Shown here piece by piece: positions 10,861-23,080 of a stretch of DNA of 64,000 nt (positions within the stretch are counted from its first letter, which is position 1; each line of letters begins with the position of its first letter). The stretch is from Symsagittifera roscoffensis (lineage: Eukaryota > Xenacoelomorpha > Acoela > Convolutidae), in assembly GCF_963678635.1 (NCBI RefSeq), contig NW_026971067.1, forward strand, positions 185,561 to 249,560, given 5' to 3'. The notes under the pieces were generated by a model, which was given only the letters and a program-made list of their open reading frames with translations, made no database searches and was not told where the DNA came from. The position numbers and the translations under genes are program-made.

Positions 10861-11345
10861 TTAAAAGCTTCTTTTTAGTTTGTCTGGAAATTTCTGAGTC
10901 ATAATTTTGACTAATACATGCACTATTTTAAGTAAAAAATTAAAATAATTTGGGACTAAATTTTCAGTCAACTCCCTGCTCCTAAATTCATCGCGCATGA
11001 TCAAGCCCTGTTTGTCTTTCCTGATATTTATTGCCTCTAGTGTTAACAATTTTGTTTGGTTGTTCGACCTATCTATATTTTGCAGACTAACACCTGCGCT
11101 TTTTCCCTTAAGGCTGCGTTGGTCGAGGTGGAGACCTACCGGTGAGTCTGCTTTCTTATGTTCCTCAAGTTTAAGGGTCTGATGTCGAACAGTTTGCCCA
11201 ACATAGGTGAAAGTGCATCCACTAATTGAAAGCTTGTAAACCACTCTTAATTTTAGGTCATTAGAAAACGCTGGTTTCAGCGTTGGTAAACAAGATTCTA
11301 ATTTTCTTGTAGTGAAAACCACTTGGACGTTGGTTGAACTTCGTA
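10861..11345 (-). pseudogene. Penelope-like element GIY-YIG endonuclease domain (copy 2)
   Basis: The open frame contains NVQVVFTTRKLESCLPTLK, LRVVYKLSISGC and FTYVGQTVRH, then LEEHKKADSPVGLHL, LLTLEAINIRK and MRDEFRSREL. This is the C-terminal GIY-YIG nuclease typical of Penelope-like elements: the first motif is VVYK, the second TYVGQT, with the catalytic Arg region VRHxT and the downstream Glu in TLEA. In a functional element it nicks target DNA for reverse transcription. The frame ends upstream at a TAG (11346-11348) that separates it from the rest of the polyprotein, so the copy is inactive. RT and a PHD-like finger lie upstream on the same strand. Confidence 0.8.
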
Positions 11346-11914
11346 ACTAACTTGCAAAATATTGGCTTTGGTTAACTCTATATTGCACCATCAGCATTCA
11401 AGGCTTCCATCCTTTGGTGATTGAGTTGAAGAATTGTTCTCACTGCCAAGGGACTTGCCTCAACCTCGATGATTTTGCGTAGGGCGGCTGCTGCCACCTT
11501 TGAGGACCAACTTTCAGGGTACTGGTTTGTCAGCCATAGTTCCCCATAAATTTCATAGCCTAATCAATTTGCACGCAGTAAATTTACTGCTAAACACTCT
11601 AGGTACAATGCATTGGATAACACTTCGCTTGTACTGAGTTGGGACGCAGGTCCTATAGCTCATTATAGTCCCAGCATCTGTTGATTTTTGCTACCAACTG
11701 CTGGTTGAATCCTTCTCCTGTGAAACATTTATGTTTAATTCGTGTAACGGCAGAATCTTCTTTGAATTGGTTTTCACTAGAGCAAATTGAAGATTTGTTT
11801 AAAGAAAGTTGGCGGTATCGAGAACACGAGTTGGCTCATTTTCAACTGTGCTAACAATATTGTCCACATGACTGAGGAAAAACTTTTATCTGTGGAGTAT
11901 CCTTCTCATTGTTC

Positions 11915-12081
11915 TTATCTCGGCAGCAGCTTCTACATTGTCTGACCAACTCGTTTATTGATGCCTTTACGTCATTTGATACTTTCACGCCGCAATTATG
12001 GTACCAACATTAGCTTCTTTTGCATTCCACTTCGTCTGATCCATATGTAACTTCCCTGCTGCAACACGGACACAACCCATT
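11915..12081 (-). pseudogene. PHD-like zinc finger within the Penelope-like element
   Basis: On the minus strand the frame reads NGLCPCCSREVTY..VECK, one TAA, then CWYHNC, and later QCRSCCRDK. The spacing is Cys-x2-Cys, 12 residues, Cys-x4-Cys (the stop lies inside this gap), WYH, Cys, about 20 residues, Cys-x2-Cys. That is the C4HC3 layout of PHD fingers, with the His-Cys spacing one residue short. It sits between the RT (12128-12580) and the GIY-YIG domain (10861-11345), in the order RT-PHD-EN. A PHD finger usually binds histone tails, so a role in target choice is conceivable. That is inference. Confidence 0.6.
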
Positions 12082-12127
12082 CCTTTAATCCGCCGTCTGT
12101 ATCTCCGTTCTCGCCGGTATTTCTAGT

Positions 12128-12580
12128 TTAAAGCGAACTTGTACTCTTTCAGCAGTAGGTTTACAAGAAATACAGCGCGGGAAGCGCGCATTGCTAGACC
12201 ATCAACTTGAACATACCATGAATCATTACACTCGAAACATACCTTGCTGACCGCGATATTCGAAAGCCCTTTCTTTGTCGCTCTTTGAAACTCAGGAGGA
12301 TATTTCTGGCTGTACAGCTGCTGTAAGGCAATTTCAAATGATTCCTACAGGTGAACATTATATGCATAAGCTTTTAACGCCAACGGATATTATAGTTTCA
12401 AACTGATCAAAGCTTTTTAGTGTTTCCAATTGTTCCTCCCGCATTTTAGTGTCGTTTTCGGTATTGTCTCTATAGATGTTGTCAAAAATTTTGCAAGCGT
12501 TTTGTTAAGATTCTCAAGAGCTGCACATTAGTGATAGAATTGGTCGTAGCGATGTCTCAGCCTTGTGTACCTTAGCTTAA
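12128..12580 (-). pseudogene. Penelope-like reverse transcriptase core, decayed
   Basis: Three segments in the right order on the minus strand: LRPILSLMCSS (about 12517-12563), the motif-A region FETIISVGVKSL (12369-12420), and NDSWYVQVDGLAM followed by LVNLLLKEYKFAL (12128-12252). The YVQVDG-x-AM block with a downstream LAN-like helix is the signature RT motif of Penelope-like elements. The motif-A aspartate is replaced (VGV where a LDV-type sequence is expected) and several stops and frame changes separate the pieces, so the copy is dead. Confidence 0.7.
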
Positions 12581-12618
12581 CCGTACAAACGGGCGATCCC
12601 CTGTTGACTTCATCTTCG

Positions 12619-12733
12619 AAATTAATTGACCACTTATCTCGGCTTTTTTGTTAATCGCAAGTGATTCTTTGTATCGTAGAAACTAATTGACCACTTATTT
12701 CGGCTCTTTTGTTAATGGCAAATGATTCTTTGT
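12619..12733 (+). repeat. two direct ~54-bp repeats
   Basis: AATTGACCACTTATCTCGGC...GTGATTCTTTGT at 12619-12672 recurs with five or so changes at 12680-12733. It is a short tandem duplication inside the Penelope-like relic. Confidence 0.8.
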
Positions 12734-13632
12734 TGAAGTCTTACTCAGTTTTCAGTATCACCTCATCAGTGGTTGCTTCTTTTTTAAAAATTGAGCAAAT
12801 TGCAGCAATCATTCCAGTTACGTTTCATGAATTTGTTTCCTTATTATGCCAAAACCAACCCCGTTACCAAAATGCACACCAGCAACAAAGAATCTATGAG
12901 AGAATTCATAGTTTTTTTCTTTGACCTTGTGTCTTGACGTTTGCCTTATTTTATTCGCATATGATTTTGCCACGGTTTTTTTTCGCATCAAGTTTCACCC
13001 GAACTTTTGTGGTTTTTCATTTGAGAAAATTGTCGATATCAGCCAAAAAAGCGTTTTGTTAAACTTACCTCTAATTGGATAATTCAAACCCATTGACCGC
13101 AATTAATTTATCATTCCGGGCAGTTCACTATTATCAAGCATCCTAACTGATCGTTCGTTTCTCCCAACGACGAGCTTATTTTGTCTCTCGGACAGTCTCC
13201 TAATTTTTTAAGGGCTCTCCTATAATTTCTTTGAGCATGCATCAATTTGACGCCTCACTCAAGGAAAGCGGATAGCCACATTTGTTCGTCATTCCCTTTC
13301 TGCACCAGCAATTGAGATTTCACTACCATCTACTCTTACCTTTTTTCGTCCTCATAAGCCCTAGATGACCAAGTCTTTAGTAGTTTCAACGTGAAGTTTT
13401 GCAAGGCTTGTTCGAAAAAAGAAACATTCTCGTGATCCTAAATTTAAAAAATGTCAGGTTTTAGATCAATTTTCAGCCTATCTACAGAGAGTACAGATAC
13501 TTTAAACTTTTTCAAGAACTTTGAATAGTCTAACACAATTTTCCAATTCTCTGTAAATCTTGCTTGAGCCATGCAGCAGCCAAACGTACTGTGCTAATTA
13601 TTTTGCAGCCTAAGGGGAATAAATTTCACAAG

Positions 13633-14211
13633 TCACGATTCGAAACGGTTCACACTCATGTCATCCCTGTCTTTGAAGCGCAGACTATTCTCTGCCTTCA
13701 GCTCCTGCTCGCGTCTTATACTCGCCTTCATCCTTGTCTGAGATGGTCTCTGTTGGTAGCCCCGGATATTGCCAATCAGTCTTGTCAATGATTCGTTGAG
13801 CTGATCTGGATCATTCTGTTTCCTCTTGGCGAGTAGCCGTTTTCTTGCAGGAACGATGAGAATTCCAGTCTCAAGTAGTTGACTAAACAAGTCGGACGAT
13901 CGAAAATATCTACTATTTCTTCGACTTTAAATAGCCTGTCAGCTCTTTGACTTTTGCTGGGCGAAAGTTGTTAGTTCGGTGGCAGTTGATGGCGTTTCTC
14001 AACTCTTCGTGCCACACCATCATTTTTCCTACTTTCTGGGACTCTCTTTCAGTAACCAACGAAAGCTTTTGCACTGATTCACTAATAGGCCAGAAATGGC
14101 AGTAACAATGCTCTTTTTCTCACGTCCGTTGAGGGTGTTGATGCTGGGGAACAGGGAGCTAGCTGATACAATCTGAAAGATTTCGTTAACTAAAATTAAA
14201 ATTGGCCACAT
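13633..14211 (-). pseudogene. probable N-terminal region of the Penelope-like element
   Basis: Two minus-strand open segments (14029-14211 and 13633-13890), with a further readable stretch between them (KMMVWHEELRNAIN, FRPAKVKELTGYL), lie where the N-terminus of the copy-2 polyprotein should be. They sit between the junction motif at 14384-14420 and the RT. I recognise no domain, so the assignment rests on position and orientation. Confidence 0.35.
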
Positions 14212-14383
14212 TTTTCGTATGCATGGAAAAACACCTGAAGAAGACCCCTAGACATCAATTAAAACCAATAAAAATTTAGATACCGGCTCCTTATTGGGAA
14301 ACAGTTGGATTTTTAAACGCTTCCCTTTTTTTTTTGCAATTTACAAACAAAAGTGAAGCAATTTTTGATAGAAAGTAGTCTTC

Positions 14384-14745
14384 AAACGCCTTCGCAACTA
14401 TGTGCATCGTTCGGAGTTCCACAATAAATTAATGTAAAGGACAACAAAACATCACTTTACAAAATTAATTAGATAAAACTGACAAAAATTTTGGTTCCAA
14501 AAAATTATGTTAAACAAAAATCCAATCAGATTTGATTTATAAACTTTTTATTTAGACACAAACATTTTTATCCTCCTGAATTAGTTAAAAGGCTTAATAA
14601 TTTTGTGTATAATTTTGAGTCGTAATATCGATTTAGATATGTTTGTTTTCAAATTAAGAACCAAAAGTTTTCCGGAACTAAATTTTCACAGTCAAATCCT
14701 TGCTTCTAAACTCATTGCGCGAGATCAGTTTTACTTCGCAATTTT
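14384..14745 (-). mobile_element. third Penelope-like 3' end
   Basis: GGTTCCAAAAAATTATGTTA near 14490 and AAACTCATTGCGCGAGATCA (14710-14729) match the 3' UTR and the RDEFRSREL-coding region of the other two copies. Only the last part of the endonuclease and the tail remain. With copies 1 and 2 this makes three same-orientation ends over 4.8 kb. Confidence 0.55.
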
Positions 14746-17072
14746 ATTTTGCAAATTCTTTGGCAAATCAATTACTTAACGGATTTACTTGCTATACAAT
14801 TTTTCATTTTTTCACCAAGTCAAAAAACATTGAAAATTCATAAACTTGTGAAAAATTATGTATGACGTGAAAAACTATGCCAGTCGGTCAGAATGCAAAC
14901 AGTTTTTGATATTCATTATATTATTAAAATTCTGACTAAACCCATCGTGCACAATTTTGCGGCAGTAACTGAAATTCTTAGGGCAAAATCAGATAAACCA
15001 AATTTGAAATTGCCGGGAACCCGACAGAAAATTTAATCTTGAGCCAAATTGCTATTGGTAATTGGGCTGTTTAATAAAAATTTCAGAAGAATTATTTTGT
15101 TCCTGATAGGAGATTAGACAAACACTCCAGGCAAGCTGCCCGAAAGTTTGGTTCCTTCCAGTGAACCACTATTCATCCAACCGTCAAAAAAGAACTTGAA
15201 TATTTATTAGCACTGATAAAACCTTCGAGTTACTTACCTACTCAAAACCTAGAATATTAATATTTCTTCTACTTATTAGTTGAATCCTGATTTGCTATTT
15301 CGACCTAAGCGACCGAGTTTACTAATCTACTTGAGCCTAGTTTTCACAATTATGTGTCATTCTGCCGGAAGGCACCACCGAACCTTCCAATTCCGACCAA
15401 AAACAGCAGCACTAAGTACAACAGCTACGGATATTTGAAGAAAAGGATGGTCAGAAAAATGTAGAATGAATTTTTTCAGAAAAATCGAATATTCCTAGAA
15501 GATTTCTGATAAACAAGAAAACAGCCATTTCTGCACGAGAAAAATTTACACGTACACAACGGCCGAAAACAAGAAGGAAAAGAAAGAAAAAAAACTGTGA
15601 TTAAAAAGAAACCTTCTTGACGTGACCATTCGCAATTTGAAGGGAGCCGAAAGGTTCAGTAGCAGATTTGGGTTTGTCACAAATCCTCCAATTTCCAGAA
15701 ATTACGAAGATAACGACATTCTCTCCCGGAAATAGTGATATGGAGTCCCGGCGCTCATTAATTTTCTAAACATTTTGAGCTCTTTTAGCAACTGTAATGC
15801 GCTAAACATTTATATCAGTTCAAAACGAGTTGGTTAACTCAGAGCATGGGAAAATGAGGGCGAGGAAAGAATCAATCTATCTCCAATGGATCATATATGT
15901 AACTGTCACTAAAAACAACTATAATAATGGTTTGTAGCCCTGTTTTTAGTCACAACCACGTTGTCTGGGGAACCGAGGCTCAGCTATTTTATTAATATTC
16001 ACATGTAGTCGAAAGCTAAGTAAGACAGCTCTAGCCTTGAGTTTAAGGCCGAAGCAAAAATTACTAGAACTGAACCTATTGAATTAACAAAAAAGTCTTT
16101 TTTATACCTAAAGGTAACGCAAAGATAAGACCCAAGAAGCTTGAGAAGAGAGACAGGGCTATAAGTGGCGAACGCGGATTCCGGGAAATAAGCCCGATTT
16201 GTGGTCGCTATATGAGCACCTGAAACGCAAAGAATCGAGAAACGGAAAAGAGAAGTAGACGAATATAGCCATCCTGGAAGAGCTGAATGAATATGCACCT
16301 CCGATGGCCATGCCATATGGAAGAGCTCGGCATGCCGGGACAACTCAACTTTCAGAAAGATAAAGATTAAAACGAAGAGGCAAACACTTCTGCGAACTGA
16401 CGGATGAAGATAGGTTCAACGAATTGACATCCATGGGAGGTGACCTCAGTACTGATTGGATCTCCAATTAGCAAAAACATAGTTGGACAGGTAAGAGAAG
16501 TACATTATGTATAAGAAGAAGAAAGTAATTCATCAAAGTTATTGAAGTATTGTTCTCACAAATTTTTTCAACTTGAAATACAGGCATTTTTTGCATAGTT
16601 TTGACAGTTTCATAGCACGTGTTGTCGTCTACTGTATTATCACTAGCTAATGAGTTGTTTATATAAAGAAGATTCTCACCAGGAATGCTGATCGCTGATA
16701 GTGGATTTTTTGAGCACGATAACAACTGAGGGGTTGTCTGAAACGCTTGAACAAAATCGCAGCCAGAAAACGAAGAGACTGGCACATGCAAACAAAGGCC
16801 AATTTATATAGTCTGGAACGAAGGAGCCACTGGCTAAAACACGGCAGAAGATGTTACAGGAGTACAGGAGTTTTTTGCAATTGAGACGAGGACCATCACG
16901 TCAGTGAAATTTTTAATGACCAGTTCATTTGTCATAACGGAAATGAAACGGTTTTTCTATTGGAGTCTCGAAGGAGTAACGTCAGAAGACTTGTTGTCCC
17001 ATAGTAAAATAAAGAACAAAATCTGAGTTTCTTTGACATGTTGGCACAACACATGGCTAGTGACGATGCTGG
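14746..17072. other. intergenic, no assigned features
   Basis: No recognised domain. Minus-strand frames at 15999-16343 (114 codons) and 16468-16791 (107 codons) have varied composition but no motif, no family resemblance and no supporting splice or polyadenylation signals that I can defend. Confidence 0.5.
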
Positions 17073-18346
17073 ATGAGTCTAGCCAAGAGAAGAGATGTTT
17101 TGTGTTTCGTGAGCTGGATTATGTCCTTGATTCCATTTGCTGCATTTTCGACATATCATCAGAATGCCACAAAGAACAGGGCCAAGGAGAAGACGATTTT
17201 GAGAATCGTTCAATAATCCCAGAATGCAGGGATCGAAAAAGACGATCACACGAGATAATAACTTGAAAATCATTCGAAGATAGACGAAATCAGAAAATTC
17301 TCCAACAAGAAAGTAACTATCAGTCACGATGTGCATTGCCCCCCTGATAGAAGCAGAAAATTTTTTTAAGCTGTGGGAGGAAAGTTGATAGCAGCAGGGC
17401 TCGCAAATCATTGGAATCGCCTACAGCCCCTTCAGACCATAGATTGCGCTGAAGTATGTGCAGCGGAATTTGACTGCTCAAATTGGTAGAGTAAATTGCC
17501 GAACTCGAGAAAACCAGACATTCAATACCTGTTAAAAACGAGATCAGATCATAAAAAATGCTACCGAACTGAACATATTTCCAGGTAGAGAAAATTTCAG
17601 TAAACCCAAAACTAGAATCAAAATCTGAAAATTTTAGTTTTCTTTCTAAACCAAGCTTCTCCACACGCCACAACCCATAGAGGGACCATGATAAACCATT
17701 ACGAGGCCCAACTCTGCACTGGATAGGCGCACAGTTTGGTGTTTGTAGGTCAGTGGATTCCAGAGACAAGTTGTTCGACATGTTAAAATTTCGTCCGGTA
17801 CGATCAAAGAAAACTAAAGCGAACAAAAGAAGAACAAAGAAAATGTCCTTGGTGCGGAATCCGCTTACAATTCACAGAGTACACATTTTGGCCTTCTAAG
17901 GACGCAATACCTGCCTCGGCAAAAACCGGATCTTGGCCAACGGACCTTAAATCATTACCAATCAAGCCATCGAGACTTTACCAAATTTAGTCGAAAACAA
18001 AAACGCCGAAGATTCAAACCCACAGTCTTAATATGAAACAAACGTAGACCAACTCAACAAGACCTACGACGTCAAAACTGGCTAATCTATACGTCGAAAT
18101 ACACAGAATTGCAACCGACTGGGGTTGTCAAACAAACAGTTTCTTCTCCTATGAGCTCTTCAAGGCCTCAAAAATGAGCAACCTAGTTAGACATTATAAA
18201 CCGACCGATAAGATCCGGACAGCCGCCTAAACTCTTGGGAGCCTGTGAACAAACTATCTCTAGTCTGGTTTAGACAGCTGATTATCGACCATGCGAAGAG
18301 GAAACCACATGTACTTCAATTGGTTGTAATTTAGATTCTGTAGGAG

Positions 18347-19270
18347 CCCGGGTTGACCTCCATACACCGAAAATCGTTATCATACAATTCCATACATCAA
18401 GTGTATGGAAAAATGCTTGTCATACAATTTTCATACAATTTCTAAAAATGGTTGAAAACTGGTATAAACTTATTTCTGTGGATGTTTGATTCTTATAAAA
18501 CAGTCTGGTGATAAAAACTGAGGTTCTCGTTTTTTTGAAAAAAATGCTTATCATACAATTCCCATATATGGGAATTGTATGACTGGCATTTTTTTGATGG
18601 CGACAGAAGTAATTTTGAAAATTTGGCCCAAAAAATTTTTTGTTTTTTTTTCAACCGCAAATCGAATTTCGTACGCAAACAAACATTTTTCGAAATTTTT
18701 TTTTGCGTGCAAAATTTAATATTTTGTGTGCATAACGTAGTCCTGGATACGATAAAATTGGCTTTTATTTTCTTTTCACTTAAAATTTTTTTCAAAAACG
18801 CTGAAAATTTCTATTTCTTTTGTATGGGGTGTTAATGTAAACCTTGATCAATGTCTGATATTTTGAAAACTCAAAAATCTAAAATAAGCATCATTAAAAA
18901 ATTTTACCAAAAAATAAAAGTTCGTTACTTTTGTTATATCAATTGTGAAAAACATCCAAATTCAGGTCGTTTGCTATGCATTGTATATGCAAGACCGTCC
19001 AACCTTTGGTGTTTCGAGTAACCAAGGTCTTTGTCACTTGTGTTCGGTTGCGAACACAACCAAAAAGTTTTCAGAAACTAAATGTTGAAAGAAAAAATCA
19101 AAATTTTTGGTTTATGGAAAAACACCTATCAGACAATATTCATTTATGGAAAAATCTTTATCATAGAGATTTCATACAATGTTCTGTACGTATGGCATTG
19201 TATGGAATTGTATGACAAGAAGTTTTTCATAAATGGAAATTGTATGATTAGAAGTTTTGGTCAACCCGGG
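18347..19270 (+). mobile_element. foldback element inserted in copy B only
   Basis: Starts CCCGGGTTGACCTCC and ends TTGGTCAACCCGGG: perfect 11-bp inverted termini. The interior has palindromes such as ATCATACAATTCCCATATAT with its mirror (about 18546-18595) and repeated AAAAATG(C/T)TTATCATA words. The copy A site reads GTAGGAG-AGTAGGAG; copy B reads GTAGGAG-[element]-AGAATAGGAG, which defines the element to within about two bases. No transposase is encoded. Confidence 0.85.
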
Positions 19271-20013
19271 AGAATAGGAGAGTGCCTAGTATTTAAAGTG
19301 CAAAAATTACCGTGTTTTTGATGCGGAACAAGAGCTTCACCATAAGCTACATGTTTCTTTGGCTCTTTTTCCTTTTCCCCCACCTCACACAAGCATCAAT
19401 TTTCTGCTATAACGAGGTGCTTTAGATGGTTAGATGTGAAGACCAAATATGTCTGTCTTAGCCTATTCAGTCCCCATGCCAAATTTTGTAACAATCGGAC
19501 AGTGATAAACAAATATAAAATAACAGAGAAATTACAAGTGAAAACTCGTTGGTTGGGGAGGAGAGGAAAATGAATCCTCCCATCAAACATCTCCGAATGA
19601 AATAATAGTGTGGTATACAAAAATTCCAGTGCTGGGAATGGTGGTCTGAGATCCATTTTGGCCTGAGAAACCCTAATTAAATTGATTGTAGCGGCAAAGT
19701 TGAGTGATTTTGATGTGAACAATCAAACACTGTAATATCAAAAAACATGAGGCTTAGCAAAATCACGAGGCTTAGCAAAGAGGCTTATACAAAAAACCCA
19801 GCCTAACTAATTAATTTTTGGTACTAGTGACAAGTGACATCAACAAAGAAATTTTGCGTCTATTTATAACATAACGAGGCCATGCTGTGCACTGGATATG
19901 CGCACAATTTAGTGTGTAGGTCTCTGGAATCTAGAAACAAACAATTAAACATGTTTAACTTTTCCCGGAACTATAAAAAAAACGAAAAACAAAAAATTAT
20001 TCAACAGAGCAGC

Positions 20014-21230
20014 CGAGGGTTGACGTCCACAGAAGAAAAATGCTTATCATAGTTTCATATGTGAAGTCTATGGAAAAATGTTTATCATACAAAACTCATA
20101 CCAAACTTAAGAAGTGTTTTAAAAGTTTTTAAGGAACATTTCTAGTTTATGTGCCTCTTTTGAAGCTTTTTGGTCCTTAAAAAGCTGATTTATAATATTC
20201 GATAAAAAATGCTTATACATTTTTCGTGTATGAAAATTACAAGAGAATCATTTTGTCATAGAATTTGTTTTTCAAAAAATCACCAAAAATTGTGTGGGTA
20301 AATTTGAAAAAATTTAAATTATTGTATCTACGGTAAAGGGCATTTTGACAATCAAAAACTTAATTTTAATTTTGGTCAGAACAAATGCTTGTCATATTTT
20401 TTTCATATATGAAAATTGAATGAAATGCATTTTTTCATAAAGAAAAACACAAAGTTGAGGTAAAAAATATTTAATCCTTTTTGGTTGCAAGTTTTTTGTG
20501 CTCAAAATAAATTTTACGAGAAAAAATTTGCATGCAAAATTTAACTTTTAATGTTTATAACGTAGTCCAGGATGAGTTTTTCACTCAAAAAATCCAAAAA
20601 TTTCAAAAAAGTGTTTTTTTTTTGTAAACACGATTACTATTTTTTCGGTTTCATTTACTAAGATAAGGTAAAATTTGTAAAAAACAGGCCTTTTTTCAAC
20701 CACCAAAATTTTCAAGCCAAAAAGTATCATGCCATATACAAAAAGTTACATTTTTTGGTACATAATTCCATGTGAAACTTAATTTATATGGCTAAAATCA
20801 CCAAATGCAGTGTATCTGCGTGGTAACTGCCAAATACATTCTGGGTTTTTTCGTCACAACAATACCATATTAGTGTTTCGGATGAATACAAAATTTCAAA
20901 ACAAAATTTTTTTTTTATTTTAATTTTAAAAATGCTTAACACAGTTTTATAGAATGGAAAGAATGCTTGTCGTACAAATTTACCGTTTAGAAAAATGATT
21001 ATCATGCAGTTTTCATAAAATTTTGGGGATATAAAGACTGACGAAAGAGCTCAATTTTTAAATCAAGAGTATGGAAAAAATGCTGGTTATAAACTTTCAT
21101 ATTATGGAAAAAAAGCTTATTTTGCTATTTTCATACACTTACTTTTACTCTATGAAATTGTATGAAAGAGTATGATAAGCATTTTTTCATTTATGAAAAT
21201 TGTATGACAAGCAATTTTTGTCAACCCGGG
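20014..21230 (+). mobile_element. foldback element, copy B of 3881-5098
   Basis: GGGTTGACGTCC at the left, GTCAACCCGGG at the right, interior near-identical to the copy A element. The left flank differs: the tRNA-like sequence has been deleted up to the element's third base. Confidence 0.8.
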
Positions 21231-22662
21231 CTCTCAATACGTTCAAATTACAAAATTGACAACAACTCAACTCCCCAACAGTTGGTCATGCATTGAATAG
21301 GACCGGGGGCAATTTAAAAAAAATAAGAGAGCCCTTGTTGCAGTATCCACTCACAATTCACAAAACTCACAGTTTGGCCTCGAAAGATACTGCACAAAAA
21401 CGTATCGCTAACTGTCTCTAGCACGTTGATTATTGTCTCAAATACAAGTAAGGACGGTTTAAATATTGTTTAAAGTTTTACACATTGTTTTTCAATTATT
21501 TTTATTTTGGACCGCATTCTTATCGCGTAGAAGCTTCAACTGCTTAATGCCAAGGATACCAATATGTTCAAAGTTTCTATGGTCTAAGATGTTCCATAGT
21601 CTAAATATGGTTTTGGGTTTTTCTATGTCATATGAGATCGGGTGATCTTAAGCTCAGCTTGAGATTGAATTTCGCAAAAAAAAATGTGAAAATTTTTGCA
21701 TGTAATTTATAAATTCACAATCTCGCAACAATTGACGATAATTAAGCTTTTTAAAGAAAAGTAAATTGGTTCTATCAAACGTGAAACCGTGCCAAACCGT
21801 GCACTGGATAGGCTCAAAATTTGGATTTGTGTAGGTTCTGGAATCAACAGACAAGCCTTTAAACATGTTAAATTTTGTCGAAATGTTCAAAGAAAACGAA
21901 AGTTCAAAAAAAAAAACGAAGAGAGCGTCCTTGTTGCGAAATCCGCTTATAGAGACACAAAAAAGACAGGTGGGCTTCATAATAGTTCAATCATTGAAGA
22001 CAGAGCTTCGATTTTTCTTTACTACAAAAAAAAACAGTTACACATTTTGTTCTAGTTCCTGATTTGAAACATTGTCATAACACATGTTTCTTAGCTTTCG
22101 AAAGTTTAGGATGGTTTTGTCAGGCAAGAAAGTCAATTTGACCTGTTTCATCAAAAACATGCCTGCGCTGCCGATATTTTCTTTTCAAATGGTCATCCAT
22201 TTTTGAGCCCTACTCCATATGTCCTTTTCTAGCCGTTTCATCAAAGACTTACATGCAGTTCAAATAAAACTTTGGCAAACCACAAGCTTTTTACTGTTCT
22301 GCTAGAGCTCAGAAAAGCAAAATTGGGTCAAAAAACTAATACTGGGTAGAAGAAAGTTAGAAACCCAAAGTTTGGTAAGAATAGGAATTTTCAAGCAAAA
22401 ATAAAATACTTGTGGCTCTTTTTTCCCCACCTTTTAATAAAATTTTGCGATTATATTGTTTAATGTTTTAATTGTCTAAACGCGAACAATTACGATATCT
22501 TCTTTGAAGTAAAACTTTAATCACAGCTTTGTAGTTTGTTCGTTTGTTCATTAAACCGAAATTTCAATTCAAGCTATTTTCCATTTCAAGCTAATTTCAT
22601 TTCAGGTTTAGTATGGTTCACAATTTGATGTTCCGATATAATGAAGAAAAAATGTGTTCACA

Positions 22663-22876
22663 GTAGTTACCTTGTTCACCATGCAAAATCTGATTACTTT
22701 GATTACTCTCAGGAAATTCGGCCCCCTGTTTGTTGTTACCATGCATTCTCACTCAAAAGAAAACTTGGAAACAAGCTCAACTTCTGACTCAGCATTTCTG
22801 GAACCGCCACCACCCGGGTCGAGGCTACCAGCCAACAATGACTAAACGAACTAGGTGGACACAGCCAACTTAGAAC
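22663..22876 (+). other. segment present in copy B, absent from copy A
   Basis: Begins GTAGTTACCTTG and ends TTAGAACA, interrupting the sequence that reads TTCACATCCAAAC in copy A. CA or ACA is found at both junctions, so it could be an insertion with a 2-3 bp duplication, or an internal deletion in copy A. It contains a CCCGGGTCGAGG word resembling the foldback termini. No domain recognised. Confidence 0.6.
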
Positions 22877-23080
22877 ATCCAATCTGGAGATTTAGTTCGG
22901 TTACTAGAAGACCTGACACCTCGCGGTCTTTGGCACTTGGGACGGGTACTTCGTACTTTTCCCGGATGGAACGGAATTTTTCGCTCATGCAAAATTCAGA
23001 GAAGCCGTGGACTCCTGAACAGGCCAGCCGTTAAACTTTCAAAAGATTTGGAAGAGGTTCACTGCGGACCGTTTGAATGA
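22877..23080 (+). pseudogene. BEL/Pao pol C-terminus (DUF5641-like), copy B
   Basis: Reads SGDLVRLLEDLTPRGLWHLG, FPGWNGIFRSCKIQ and LLNRPAVKLSKDLEE, ending at TGA 23078-23080. Same domain as 6492-6716, with the RPAVKL motif intact. It is separated from any upstream pol sequence by the 215-bp copy-B-specific segment. Confidence 0.7.

Noticed and set aside
15999..16791. Two minus-strand ORFs of 114 and 107 codons as genes
   Set aside because: No recognisable domain, splice or polyadenylation support; length within chance for this much sequence.
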